From NCBI RefSeq assembly GCF_001704155.1, contig NZ_CP016294.1:3779501-3843500 (forward strand): 64,000 bases of DNA, read 5' to 3'. Positions within the stretch are counted from its first letter, which is position 1. Each line of letters opens with the position of its first letter. Below are positions 8,939 through 17,194 of this stretch, piece after piece. The DNA is from Stenotrophomonas rhizophila. Its GTDB lineage: Bacteria; Pseudomonadota; Gammaproteobacteria; Xanthomonadales; Xanthomonadaceae. Under the pieces are notes generated by a model. That model was given only the letters and a program-made list of their open reading frames with translations. It had not been told where the DNA came from and searched no databases. The position numbers and the translations under genes were made by a program.

Positions 8939-9717
8939 ACTTCGATCTGGAACTGACCGGGAAGCGCGTGCTGGTGACCGGCGGCACGCGCGGGCTGGGC
9001 GCAGCGGTGGTCGAGCTGCTGGCGGGGCTGGGCGCACGCGTGGTGGCAACAGCGCGTACCTTGCCGCGCGCGCCCATCAAGGGTGTGCATTACATGGAAG
9101 CAGATCTCGCCAGCGCTGAAGGCGCCCGCCAGGCCGGCGAGGCAACGCTGCATCACCTCGGCGGCATCGACGTGCTGATCAACGTGGCGGGCGGCTCATC
9201 GGCACCTGCCGGCGGGTTCGCCGCGCTGGATGATGCCGAATGGGCCAACGCGCTGGACCTCAATCTGATGTCTTCCGTGCGGCTGGATCGCGCACTGCTG
9301 CCGACGATGATCGCGCAGGGATCCGGCGTGATCCTGCACGTCACCTCGATCCAGCGCACCCTGCCGCTGCCCGAGGCGACCACCGCCTATGCCGCAGCGA
9401 AGGCCGCCTTGTCCACCTACAGCAAGGCACTGTCCAAGGAAGTCACGCCGAAGGGCGTGCGGGTGGTGCGGGTCGCGCCGGGCTGGATTGAAACCGAAGC
9501 TTCCGTCGCCTTCGTCGAACGTATCGCGGCCGAAGCACAGACCGATTACGAAGGCGGCAGGAAACGGGTCATGGACGGGCTGGGCGGCATTCCGCTGGGG
9601 CGACCGGCGCAGCCGGGCGAGGTGGCCGACCTCATCGCGTTCCTGGTCTCGCCACGCGCGGCTTCGATTTCGGGCACGGAGTACACCATCGACGGCGGGA
9701 CAGTGCCTACGGTGTGA
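8935..9717 (+). CDS. Short-chain dehydrogenase/reductase
   Basis: This 260-residue classical SDR would reduce or oxidise a carbonyl/hydroxyl using NAD(P)H. The Rossmann motif GGTRGLG is at residues 16-22, the structural NVAGG near 83-87, catalytic Ser138 (VTS), and Tyr152-x3-Lys156 (YAAAK). The C-terminal [10 protein letters not shown] is typical. It is coupled to the upstream NTF2-like gene by a 4-bp overlap. The substrate is unknown. Confidence 0.92.
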   Translation: MNFDLELTGKRVLVTGGTRGLGAAVVELLAGLGARVVATARTLPRAPIKGVHYMEADLASAEGARQAGEATLHHLGGIDVLINVAGGSSAPAGGFAALDDAEWANALDLNLMSSVRLDRALLPTMIAQGSGVILHVTSIQRTLPLPEATTAYAAAKAALSTYSKALSKEVTPKGVRVVRVAPGWIETEASVAFVERIAAEAQTDYEGGRKRVMDGLGGIPLGRPAQPGEVADLIAFLVSPRAASISGTEYTIDGGTVPTV

Positions 9718-9855
9718 GGGACGCAGGTCCGGGGCGATTTGGACGCCGGATCAAGTTATCAGGACTTTATGCGACCGATCGTTCGCTCGTCGCCGGCAAA
9801 GTACCCCTGCCGGCCAACGCCGCCCCCGCAATCCCACCGTACCGAGGAGTCGTCC

Positions 9856-10635
9856 ATGTTCAAGCTCATTCCTGCAGTGTTCGCGGTCGCCCTGGCGGCC
9901 GCCCTCTCCCCCGCCCAGGCCAGCGACGCCGTTCGCGACCAACCGGTGCACAACGTCGTGCTGGTGCATGGCGCCTTCGCCGATGGCAGCGGCTGGCGTG
10001 GGGTGTACGACGACCTGACCGCGCGTGGCTACCACGTGTCGATCGTGCAGAACCCGCTGACCTCGCTCGCTGACGACGTGAAGGCCACCCAGCGCGTGCT
10101 GGATCGTCAGGATGGGCCGGCCATCCTGGTCGGGCATTCGTGGGGCGGCACCGTGATTACCGAAGCGGGTGTGCACGACAAGGTTGCCGGGCTGGTCTAC
10201 GTCTCAGCGCTGGCGCCGGATGCGGGCGAGACCACGGCGCAGCTGTACACCGGTTTTGCGCCCACGCCTGAGTTCGTGATCGAGACTGGAAGCGACGGGT
10301 TTGGCTTCATCAAGCCCGACAAGTTCAAGGCAGGCTTTGCGCATGACACCACCGATGCGGACGCGGCATTCCTGCGCGATTCGCAGGTGCCGATCAACAT
10401 GTCGGCGTTTGGCACTAAAGTGACGCAAGCGGCGTGGCGCACCAAGCCGAGCTGGGCGGTGATCGCCACTGAAGACAAGGCGTTTGATCAGGCAATGCTG
10501 ATCCACATGGCCGAACGCATCAACGCGCAGATCACCAAAGTGCCTGCGAGCCATGCCGTATTCATGACCCAGCCGAAGGTGGTGGCCGATACGATTGATC
10601 GTGCCGCCAGGGACGTGGGGCAGCAGCACCGGTAA
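9856..10635 (+). CDS. Exported alpha/beta hydrolase (AB-hydrolase-6 type)
   Basis: This 259-residue protein has a signal peptide of about 22 residues (MFKLIPAVFAVALAAALSPAQA). The hydrolase core shows the oxyanion region VLVHGAFADGSGW and nucleophile Ser95 in GHSWGG. The catalytic acid is probably in the VIATEDKAFD region, with His in KVPASHAVF. The pattern resembles the esterase/salicylate-esterase-like group often annotated as alpha/beta hydrolase, and the substrate is not deducible. I place the start at 9856 rather than the longer frame from 9739, because the signal peptide and a GAGGAG ribosome site sit there. Downstream lies a broken gene. Confidence 0.88.
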   Translation: MFKLIPAVFAVALAAALSPAQASDAVRDQPVHNVVLVHGAFADGSGWRGVYDDLTARGYHVSIVQNPLTSLADDVKATQRVLDRQDGPAILVGHSWGGTVITEAGVHDKVAGLVYVSALAPDAGETTAQLYTGFAPTPEFVIETGSDGFGFIKPDKFKAGFAHDTTDADAAFLRDSQVPINMSAFGTKVTQAAWRTKPSWAVIATEDKAFDQAMLIHMAERINAQITKVPASHAVFMTQPKVVADTIDRAARDVGQQHR

Positions 10636-10684
10636 GCCGGTACAACAGGGAAAGGGTGCGGCTGCAAGTCCCAAGAGAGCACAG

Positions 10685-11173
10685 GGATCTACAAGCACAT
10701 CTTTGCGTCGACCGTGGCACTGGCAGTGGGCCCGTTCCAGTTCTCCACCCGCTTGCGCCAGCGCTATCCAGCCGCGCACCGCTGGGCTGGCCGGGCGTAC
10801 CTGTCAGTAGGCGTACTGGTGGGCGGCCTGTCAGGCCTCTACATGGCCACGTTTGCCTTTGGCGGTCTTGCGGCAAAGATCGGATTTGCGGCGCTTGCTT
10901 TGATGTGGCTTTTTTAACGGCACGAAGGCCTTCCTGTGCATTCGCCAGGGCGCGGTCGCCGAACATCGCAGGTGGATGGTGCGCAACTTCTCGCTCACCC
11001 TGGCAGCCGTGACGCTACGCATCTATCTGCCGTCGTCCATGGTGCTAGGCATCCCGTTCGATATTGCATACCCGATTATTGCGTGGCTTTGCTGGCTGCC
11101 CAATCTGCTGTTGGCGGAGTGGCTGTTCTATGGCTCTTCGGGGGCTGGAGCGGCCTCCCTGCCTGCCGCCTAG
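10685..11173 (+). pseudogene. Broken DUF2306 membrane protein gene
   Basis: Two frames together resemble a DUF2306 integral membrane protein. The first (to 10917) carries YKHIFASTVALAVGPFQF and RLRQRYPAAHRWAGRAYL with two membrane segments. It stops at TAA just after a run of six T (10910-10915). Skipping one T restores the family sequence: HRRWMVRNFSLTLAAVTLRI, then IAYPIIAWLCWLPNLLLAEW, ending at TAG 11171-11173. The N-terminus also lacks a plausible start and first membrane helix. Decay is the simplest reading. A sequencing error in the T run would explain the frameshift but not the missing start. Confidence 0.75.
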
Positions 11174-11239
11174 GGCACGGTCGGTTCGACTTATCACGCC
11201 AACGATGAAGCGTCCGAAGGTCTTGGTCTTGCTAGAAAG

Positions 11240-11274
11240 TTGCTATAAAACTTAGTCAAACTTTATAGGTCGTT
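11240..11274 (+). repeat. Palindromic direct repeat, copy 1 (possible Fic operator)
   Basis: A 29-base sequence beginning TTGCTATAAAACTTAGTC and ending AAACTTTATAG (11240-11268) recurs identically at 11452-11480. With one mismatch the match extends to 35 bases (through TCGTT). Each copy is itself an inverted repeat with outer arms CTATAAA and TTTATAG and inner TT/AA matches. It is much more AT-rich than the surroundings. Confidence 0.8.
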
Positions 11275-11451
11275 GATACGTCCGCCCTATCAATCCCAAG
11301 GATTCGGCCAGGCCCGCCTTTTGAGGCACCCGCGCTCGCTGGGCCCCTTGGCGATTTCACTCTTGTTCAGCGAAGTCTCACGATCAAATGCGACGAAAAC
11401 CCACAGCCCTGCGGGAGTTCTCGTCGCCTAGGTCTTCCCGCGAACTGTAAT

Positions 11452-11486
11452 TTGCTATAAAACTTAGTCAAACTTTATAGTTCGTT
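11452..11486 (+). repeat. Palindromic direct repeat, copy 2, next to the Fic start codon
   Basis: This second copy is identical over 29 bases to the one 212 bases upstream. It ends ten bases before the Fic ATG at 11490, covering the place where a promoter or ribosome site would lie. A bound protein there would block expression, so autoregulation through the Fic protein's C-terminal winged helix is an attractive inference. Confidence 0.8.
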
Positions 11487-11489
11487 CCC

Positions 11490-12821
11490 ATGAAGATCCC
11501 CGTAGACCCGCCGAAACTGAACGAAATCATGGAAGAGGCCGCCAAAGCCGGGACCCTCATGGACTTGATGATGGGCAGCGCATCTCCTGAAGTGAAGGGT
11601 GACTACATCCATTGGGACAAATTGCGCCACAAGACCCCGCCCGAAGGACTGACATCCCGCACTTGGTGGGCCAGCATCAAGTTCGCGCGGCTTGGCCTGA
11701 AGCGAAGCCTTCCGTTGCTGGACAAGTATGGGACACACTTCACGATCTCCATCACCGACCGATTGCAGAAGAACCTTCACTACATCGACCGCGAGGCGGC
11801 GGGCGCAATCCAAGGCATGGAGAACTCCGGCGGGCAGGGGCGCTTCCTGATGCGCTCCCTTATCGAAGAGTCAATGACGTCATCGCAGCTGGAGGGCGCA
11901 GCCACAACCCGTGTAGTCGCAAAAGAGATGCTCAGCACCGGGCGGCAGCCACGGGATCAAAGCGAGAGGATGATCTACAACAACTACCTCACCATGAAGC
12001 TGGTGAGGGAACGAGGGAAGCGCGCTTTCTCCGTAGACGAGATTCTGGAGCTGCACGCCCTGCTGACTGAAGGAACCCTGGAATCCAAGAGCGATTGTGG
12101 ACGGTTGCGCGATGCGGAAGACAACGTCCTCATCTTCGATCGGGGTTCGGATACGGTGCTGCACACGCCGCCGCCTGCACGTGAAGTCAGAGAACGGCTG
12201 GAAAGGCTCTGCAGGTTCGCCAACAGCCAGGACGAAGAGCCCTTCATCCATCCGGTGGTAAGAGCGATAGCCATCCACTTCCAGATTGGCTACGACCATC
12301 CCTTCTGCGACGGCAACGGCCGTACCGCCCGCGTTCTGTTTTACTGGGCGATGATGAACGCTGGGTACTGGCTTACCGAGTATCTCTCCATCTCAAGTGT
12401 CCTGAAGAAGTCGCAGGGCAACTACATGCGGGCCTACCTGTATACCGAACACGACGACTCGGACATGACGTACTTCGTTTCGCAGCAGCTGGATGCCATC
12501 GAGCAATCGATTACGGCACTTCACCAGTACATAAAGAGCAAGAATGACGAGAACCGGCGCGTGCGCCGGGTGTTGCGCAAGTCGCACGTAGCGGGCCTGG
12601 AGTTGAACCATAGGCAGCGGGCGTTGCTGGCGAACGCCATCAAGGATCCTGATCGTGCCTACACGGTCGCCACGCATCGATCCGCTCATCAGATTTCGTA
12701 TCCCACCGCTCTCGGTGATCTAAGCGCCTTGGTCGAGGGTGGACTGCTGGAACGGCACAAGGTCGGTCGAGCCAACGAGTTCGTGCCGGTTGCTTCCATC
12801 GCCGAGCTGCTCCAGAACTAG
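11490..12821 (+). CDS. Fic-family protein with N-terminal inhibitory helix and C-terminal HTH
   Basis: This 443-residue protein is a predicted AMP- (or other NMP-) transferase acting on protein hydroxyls. The active-site loop HPFCDGNGRTAR starts at His270 and is intact. The inhibitory motif S-x-x-x-E-G (SSQLEG, residues 131-136) precedes the Fic core, so this is a self-inhibited class II Fic protein. Residues of about 370-443 form a winged-helix-like domain (VEGGLLERHKVGRANEFVP), suggesting DNA binding. No separate antitoxin gene is adjacent, as expected for class II. No clear Shine-Dalgarno is present, because the repeat occupies that position. The target protein is unknown. Confidence 0.92.
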   Translation: MKIPVDPPKLNEIMEEAAKAGTLMDLMMGSASPEVKGDYIHWDKLRHKTPPEGLTSRTWWASIKFARLGLKRSLPLLDKYGTHFTISITDRLQKNLHYIDREAAGAIQGMENSGGQGRFLMRSLIEESMTSSQLEGAATTRVVAKEMLSTGRQPRDQSERMIYNNYLTMKLVRERGKRAFSVDEILELHALLTEGTLESKSDCGRLRDAEDNVLIFDRGSDTVLHTPPPAREVRERLERLCRFANSQDEEPFIHPVVRAIAIHFQIGYDHPFCDGNGRTARVLFYWAMMNAGYWLTEYLSISSVLKKSQGNYMRAYLYTEHDDSDMTYFVSQQLDAIEQSITALHQYIKSKNDENRRVRRVLRKSHVAGLELNHRQRALLANAIKDPDRAYTVATHRSAHQISYPTALGDLSALVEGGLLERHKVGRANEFVPVASIAELLQN

Positions 12822-12834
12822 CAGGCCCTGGGCG

Positions 12835-13104
12835 CTAGCCCGGCTTCTTCGGAGCCTCCCGCCGGAACAGCTCCCACTCATCGATCCGTTTGCCGTCCGG
12901 CAGGTGGCAGATGCCCCGCTCGTTGCCATCCCGGTCCTTCTCGATCATGACCTTGCCACCGCGCTTCACGCAGTACTCGGACGCCGGGTTGGCCATGCCA
13001 ACAGGAACGCCATTCTCGCGTGCCTCCTGGTTCTGCTGGGAACACCCCGCTGCTCCGGCGACCGCGATGGCAGCAGCGAGCACGGCGAAATTGATGCGAC
13101 GCAT
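12835..13104 (-). CDS. DUF333-type small lipoprotein
   Basis: This 89-residue protein starts at 13104, supported by GGAG upstream; the longer upstream frame has no ribosome site. The signal peptide ends in the lipobox AGAAGC. The mature part has the DUF333 pattern: GMANPASEYCVKRGGK, then an acidic KDRDGNERGICHLPDG and a C-terminal IDEWELFRRE. Relatives are haemolysin-like or protease-inhibitor-like envelope lipoproteins; the function is unknown. It is convergent with the Fic gene. Confidence 0.85.
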   Translation of the reverse strand: MRRINFAVLAAAIAVAGAAGCSQQNQEARENGVPVGMANPASEYCVKRGGKVMIEKDRDGNERGICHLPDGKRIDEWELFRREAPKKPG

Positions 13105-13185
13105 GAGCCATCTCCAGAACTGCCCTAGTGGCTCAGGCAGTGTGGAACCGGAGTTGTGAACGTTCTGTAGCAGCAATACCGATAG

Positions 13186-13206
13186 CGCCGGACCGTTGGT
13201 CCGGCG
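13186..13206. repeat. SMAG/REP-like hairpin
   Basis: A perfect 9-bp stem CGCCGGACC/GGTCCGGCG has a GTT loop and is preceded by GATAG. It is the same architecture as the other GTAG-plus-hairpin elements in this window. Confidence 0.7.
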
Positions 13207-13293
13207 ACTCTCCGCATAGCCCGCGACAACATGCGCGGGCCGCATCTCCATCATCCGCTCCCCAGCTGGGCAGTCACGGACACCTCCAGGGCG

Positions 13294-13773
13294 CTAGTGC
13301 ACCGCCGCAGCCGCCTTGGTGGCTTCCGTAACAGCCGCAGGCGTAAGCGGCAAGTTGCAGACATCCACGACGGAGATCAACGCCAGCAGGTTCCTGATGG
13401 TCAGATCTTCCACGGTTCCCGGGCAGTGCTCCAGGATGTCGATGAGTGCCAGCAGTTCCACGATGCGCAGGTCATAGATGCGCAGCAGCTCGCGGATGAC
13501 CCGGAACAGATCCGTCCTGGATACATCGTCCACGCCGATCAACCGGTTGACCAAGGTACCCGGTGCGTGAGGGTGTGCGCTGCGGGTGGTGTGTATGGCA
13601 CCAATGACATCGCTGAGCGTAAGCGCCTCGAATGGCGTGTCGTTGGCAGTTAGATGCTCTTCGAGCGTAAGCCAGGTCGAGCTCCCCCACTCCAGGGTAT
13701 CGGCGATCTGGCCGAAGTAGTGGGTGAAGTCGACGGATGTACGCGTAGGCGCGGTGAGATTTTCGGATGACAT
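13294..13773 (-). CDS. Hypothetical protein, unrecognised
   Basis: This 159-residue protein starts at 13773 (GAGGAA about ten bases upstream). It has no signal peptide or membrane segment. The sequence is Leu/Ile/Asp-rich and probably all-helical (for example ELLRIYDLRIVELLALIDIL), suggesting a protein-interaction or scaffold role. I recognise no family. It lies in the variable stretch between the Fic gene and tRNA-Ile. Confidence 0.6.
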   Translation of the reverse strand: MSSENLTAPTRTSVDFTHYFGQIADTLEWGSSTWLTLEEHLTANDTPFEALTLSDVIGAIHTTRSAHPHAPGTLVNRLIGVDDVSRTDLFRVIRELLRIYDLRIVELLALIDILEHCPGTVEDLTIRNLLALISVVDVCNLPLTPAAVTEATKAAAAVH

Positions 13774-14388
13774 GGCGGGATTCCTCAGTTGAGTTGAGAT
13801 CCAGCGCCCTGCAACGGGCTGGGCGCTGATGCGCCTTGCTTTTCGGGCTGCAAATCCCGGCCACCGATGTTGCGGTGACGATGCCATCCTGATTCTTGAG
13901 AGTGCCGCGCGTCAACGCGGCGGACATCAATCTGTGCGCGGGGTATCAGCGCCCCCACGAAATGTGAAGCGTGCACTGGCGTCGCCGGCCTTTCGCGACA
14001 TGGGGCTTGCCACAACTCTCCACGCGATACACGTATGCAGAGGAGGCCGTTCGTGGAAGCATAAATTGTCCGCAGCCTGGAGGCATAAGTTGTCCACCAA
14101 GAAGCTCCGCATACGGCAAAAATCATCGCTCCATGTTGGTCAGATTGGAGGTTAGATCGGCAAGAGCCTCACCCCGTCAGCTGGAGGCAAGTGCCATGTA
14201 TTTATGCCGTACGATTCAATGCTTTGCATTGCACCGCGCTCCGGTTCATATACAAATACGCCGTGGACTGCGTGACTGGAAGTGCTGGACAACGACCGCA
14301 ACCTGGCCTGCCTTGATGCCGGTTCGTCCACGAACGAGGCACTCTTACGCGAATGGATTGCGTACCAGGTGATCGGCTGCCGCCATAG
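13774..14388. other. Gene-poor stretch with degraded sequence
   Basis: No frame here looks like a genuine gene. There is an 8-bp hairpin at 13802-13828 (CAGCGCCC/GGGCGCTG) and a pair of 18-base near-direct repeats at 14054-14095. Short open pieces (for example around 14282-14380) may be remnants. GC content is lower than in the core genes. Confidence 0.5.
14054..14095. repeat. Two 18-base near-identical direct repeats, possible insertion-sequence end
   Basis: TGGAAGCATAAATTGTCC (14054-14071) and TGGAGGCATAAGTTGTCC (14078-14095) differ at two positions and are 24 bases apart. Tandem end repeats of this sort occur at the termini of some insertion sequences. No transposase is present, so if this is an IS end, only a scar remains. 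Confidence 0.4.
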
Positions 14389-14529
14389 CCCGCTTCATGG
14401 ACAGTGGCCGCAGGCAGGCTATTCGGGAATGTCCGGCTCCATCAAGCCTCGCAACTTGCCGAGTTCCTCGCGTGGGCTGGGGCAAACATGCAAGTTCTCA
14501 GCGGCAAGTGGGAGGAGTTGAATCCGTGA
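14389..14529 (+). pseudogene. Short open piece ending on the start of the DUF2442-HTH gene
   Basis: A frame with no clear start runs from 14389, encodes about 45 residues (including ASQLAEFLAWAGANMQVL and ending KWEELNP), and stops at TGA 14527-14529. That stop overlaps the next gene's GTG by three bases. The overlap suggests it was once the first gene of a coupled pair and has lost its 5' part. The family is not recognised. Confidence 0.35.
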
Positions 14530-14987
14530 ACCAGCCACAATTTTTGATTCGAAACGTTATCGCCTTGGCACCTGGTCACCTCGGGCTGCAGTTTGGCGAC
14601 GGCATTGATGTATTTGTTGATCTCCGAGAGGTAATCAACAAGCATCCCTCGCTTGCAAGGCTTGCCGAGCCGGACATATTCCGCGTTGTGTCGCCTGATA
14701 AGTGGAACCGCGGCGTAATCTTCGCCGATGACGACGATCTGACTCTCGCCAGCGACAACCTGCGGGCAATGGCAATTGAGCAGGCAGGTTGCTACTCACA
14801 TCAGCAGGTCGTCACCTGGTTGCACCACCATGGCCTGTCGCTTGACAGCGCAGCCGACGCGTTTGGCATCAGCCGCCGCATGCTGGCGCACTACCGCAGC
14901 GGTGAGCGACCCATTCCGAAGACGGTAGAGCTGGCGATACTTGGATGGGAGTCTCGGGAGTGCGGGCACCTTGGAGGCATACGATAA
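14526..14987 (+). CDS. DUF2442 and helix-turn-helix protein
   Basis: This 153-residue protein starts at GTG 14526, chosen because GGAGGAG lies nine bases upstream. Residues 1-80 resemble the DUF2442 domain (GLQFGDGIDVFVDLREVI, then PDKWNRGVIFADDDDLTL). The C-terminal part has an XRE-like HTH (SLDSAADAFGISRRMLAHYRSG). DUF2442 proteins often act as antitoxins or partners of DUF4160 proteins. Here no intact partner is present, only a short remnant frame upstream. It is probably a DNA-binding repressor. Confidence 0.72.
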   Translation: MNQPQFLIRNVIALAPGHLGLQFGDGIDVFVDLREVINKHPSLARLAEPDIFRVVSPDKWNRGVIFADDDDLTLASDNLRAMAIEQAGCYSHQQVVTWLHHHGLSLDSAADAFGISRRMLAHYRSGERPIPKTVELAILGWESRECGHLGGIR

Positions 14988-15064
14988 GTCTTGCGCCACG
15001 CATCGCGCCGTCGCGTATGGAGCATCGCCCGGCGACTCCTACTAGATCCGTGCCCCCTTGGCCG

Positions 15065-15355
15065 TTAAAGGCGACGCATTCGCCAGCGTCGCCAGACCAC
15101 CATCAACATCCACGCGACGCCCGCGTAAACGAGAGCCGTCAATAACCGACCTGCAGGCATTACCAAGAACATTACTTCGGAGTCAGGCCGGAAGAAAGGC
15201 TCACCCATCCAACTACCAAGCGGCAGATAGTACGCTTGGTGGAGTATGAACAAGTGCAGGTTATCCAGCAGCGTCGCGCACCACCAGAGCAGTGCCGGCA
15301 GCGCTATCCACGCAGTCAAGAGCAACCAACTCCACCTGGATGGCGCACGCATCAT
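15065..15355 (-). CDS. Small inner-membrane protein, unrecognised
   Basis: This 96-residue protein has two predicted membrane helices: about residues 10-30 (WLLLTAWIALPALLWWCATL) and about 65-85 (MFLVMPAGRLLTALVYAGVA). It ends in an Arg-rich tail (VVWRRWRMRRL), which suggests the C-terminus is cytoplasmic. The start at 15355 follows an AGGAAGG-type ribosome site, and the longer frame upstream is unlikely. No family is recognised. Confidence 0.55.
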   Translation of the reverse strand: MMRAPSRWSWLLLTAWIALPALLWWCATLLDNLHLFILHQAYYLPLGSWMGEPFFRPDSEVMFLVMPAGRLLTALVYAGVAWMLMVVWRRWRMRRL

Positions 15356-15503
15356 CGCCCCGCCTTCCTCTCGGATTGACCCTGGACAGCGCCAACACCG
15401 CGCTCCACCTGTGCTTTCATCACAGCTCACTCCCATGTATCAGGCGTCGCGACCGCCCCTTTGACCAGCAGACTCTGCATGCCGCAGCCGGACAATTGCG
15501 GAC

Positions 15504-15962
15504 CTACCGCTCGACCTCCATTTGCCGCCTTACCTCACGAATGAGCTGCTGTGCAGCTGCATTGGCTTTACTTGCATCGGATCGCTTGGCCGCCTCCAAG
15601 GCATCAAGCAGCATTGCATGTCGCTTCGCTGCATCGCTCTCCCGCCTTGCCGCCAAGACAGTACTTGATGCGTAGAAGTACAGCTCGTTCGAATCACCAA
15701 GCTCGCGAGCGGTTGCCTTCCACTTCTCGGCAATTTCGTCGCTCCCCGAGAGCGCCTCATAGTGCGCGATCAATCGCCTCACGGATTCGAGATCGCCCTT
15801 CTTCGCGGCCGCCTCCACCAATGCACGCTCCTTTTCCGGAATCATGTGCGCATCGCTTGGACTCATGATCTCATTATCGTCGGGGACGCCTCGCTCGCCT
15901 TCACAGCCAGCCAGTGCGAATGCAACAGCTATAAGCAACACCACGGGCATTACTAGTTTCAT
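15504..15962 (-). CDS. Small lipoprotein, possible immunity protein
   Basis: This 152-residue protein has a signal peptide ending in the lipobox FALAGC (Cys20). The rest is a charged helical repeat-like region (ALVEAAAKKGDLESVRRLIAHYEAL) followed by a Lys/Ala-rich segment. Its ATG overlaps the stop of the upstream toxin-tail frame (ATGA, 15959-15962). A periplasm-facing lipoprotein coupled to a polymorphic-toxin tail is a typical immunity arrangement, but that role is inference only. Confidence 0.68.
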   Translation of the reverse strand: MKLVMPVVLLIAVAFALAGCEGERGVPDDNEIMSPSDAHMIPEKERALVEAAAKKGDLESVRRLIAHYEALSGSDEIAEKWKATARELGDSNELYFYASSTVLAARRESDAAKRHAMLLDALEAAKRSDASKANAAAQQLIREVRRQMEVER

Positions 15963-16231
15963 CTTGGCACCGGCGATTGCGGGTAGATGGGAGAACAGTG
16001 GCCAGGATTGGACCAGTCAGGATCTGGCCCGTTACCCCCGACTCTAGGCATGGCCCCTGTAACGCCCTTCCGAGTGAACCAGACCTGTGTATTGGGTGCG
16101 TACACCGTCACCCCACGCTCATTCGCCACCTTCTGCGCAAACGGTCTGGGCGAGACTGACACCCTCGACCGTCGAGGGAGATCAGCAAAGCCGTTGAAAG
16201 AACATGGCCGCAGTTTGAAGTCAGGCGGCAA
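15959..16231 (-). pseudogene. Probable remnant of a polymorphic-toxin or Rhs-type C-terminus
   Basis: About 90 residues are open, with no ATG start and only a TTG at 16231. That TTG lies inside the end of the neighbouring DUF1828 gene. The segment FAQKVANERGVTVYAPNTQV followed by WF resembles the C-terminal region of secreted toxin/effector proteins in Xanthomonadaceae, where FA-x-x-(L/V)A and a (V/A)-x-APT/N-x-x-(L/V)W motif recur. The upstream part of such a protein is absent, so this looks like a tail left after deletion or recombination. Confidence 0.5.
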
Positions 16232-16976
16232 GGGCGCTGATAAGGGATTCCGGTGACTTGAACAAAATCACATCCGCAGAATCGCCAAGTGCGACTCGCG
16301 CTTGGGCAATCTGAGTAGCGTCGGCCTGCTCAACGACGGCGATGCGGCGGATCTTCGCTCCCGTATTCATCACGTCTCGGAACTTTCCATCCGCCTGGTA
16401 CACCCCAGCCCAATCCACGTCTCCGTGGTCTGCAGACACCGTCTGGAGGAGGATCGGATTATCGGAGCCAGCATCAAGCGCAAACGGGAACATCAATTGA
16501 TGTCCGCTTGCTCCGACCACAGTGAATCGACGAGTGACGCGCTTTGGCATGGCACGGGTCAGCACCTCATCGATCACTCCAATGAAGTTTGAAGACGGTT
16601 TCGGACGATGGGCCAGACTGCTGATTGCTATCCGGTGTGCTGCCTCGAAGAAGCGCGGCAATGCAATGCTCGCAGATGTCTCTCTGCAGTTCGCAGTTAG
16701 CTCACCATCTTCTGTCAAAGTCACCCCGCATTCTGTTGCGATGTCGCGGTACTTTGATATTTTCGATTTGCTTATTACCGCACCTGCGGCTGCAACATTG
16801 AAGAGCGTGTCCCCATCATCAGTCAGACGCACTTCGCCGTTTCCGCAATCAAACAAGTAGGCCCCCAGCAGGGTGCCATCCCTGGGGATTGTGAGGCTCG
16901 ACTCGATGAAGCCATGGTCCTCGCCGATGGGGACGTATCGTCCGTTGAGAACGTTGGCAATGGCAGACAGATTCAT
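16221..16976 (-). CDS. DUF1828/DUF1829-like protein
   Basis: This 251-residue protein starts at 16976. The N-terminal half has the DUF1828 pattern (FIESSLTIPRDGTLLGAYLF followed by DCGNGEVRLTDDGDTLF). The C-terminal half resembles DUF1829, ending with ARVALGDSADVILFKSPESL. The domain has no established activity. Its ATG overlaps the stop of the upstream small gene by four bases (ATGA, 16973-16976), making it the last gene of a tightly coupled three-gene operon. The modest GC and lack of a known pathway suggest accessory, possibly defence or toxin-antitoxin, function; this is speculative. Confidence 0.75.
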   Translation of the reverse strand: MNLSAIANVLNGRYVPIGEDHGFIESSLTIPRDGTLLGAYLFDCGNGEVRLTDDGDTLFNVAAAGAVISKSKISKYRDIATECGVTLTEDGELTANCRETSASIALPRFFEAAHRIAISSLAHRPKPSSNFIGVIDEVLTRAMPKRVTRRFTVVGASGHQLMFPFALDAGSDNPILLQTVSADHGDVDWAGVYQADGKFRDVMNTGAKIRRIAVVEQADATQIAQARVALGDSADVILFKSPESLISALAA

Positions 16977-17194
16977 AGCAGTGGCCGCTGAATGACTGGC
17001 AGTGAAAGTTTCGGTGCGAGAGTGATGTTGGCGTGCCGCAGGAACAGCTCCCATAGCTCTTCCAGCGGCGCCACTTCGATGGGTTCAGCATACCCCTCGA
17101 TTGCGTCATCCGATATGGTGTGGAGGTGGGGAACTCCTACCCGCAGTCCATGGTAAGGCCTCCCCACTCCCACATGGCTGCGGTGCATGTTCAT
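16973..17194 (-). CDS. Small protein of the three-gene operon, unrecognised
   Basis: This 73-residue protein is rich in His and Leu (GVPHLHTISDDAIEGYAEPI followed by EVAPLEELWELFLRHANITL). It has overlapping ATGA junctions on both sides: its start overlaps the upstream gene's stop (17191-17194) and its stop overlaps the DUF1828 gene's start. The double coupling argues strongly that it is a real gene. No family is recognised. Confidence 0.62.
   Translation of the reverse strand: MNMHRSHVGVGRPYHGLRVGVPHLHTISDDAIEGYAEPIEVAPLEELWELFLRHANITLAPKLSLPVIQRPLL

Larger units (their letters stand above)
11174..11489. other. Non-coding gap between DUF2306 remnant and Fic gene
   Basis: I see no convincing gene in these 316 bases. 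They hold two copies of a palindromic repeat (annotated separately) and, at about 11392-11429, an imperfect inverted repeat whose arms are CGACGA and TCGTCG. Confidence 0.6.

Noticed and set aside
11174..11489. Possible CRISPR array
   Set aside because: There are only two repeat copies, 212 bases apart, with no regular spacer length and no cas genes. They look like operator sites.
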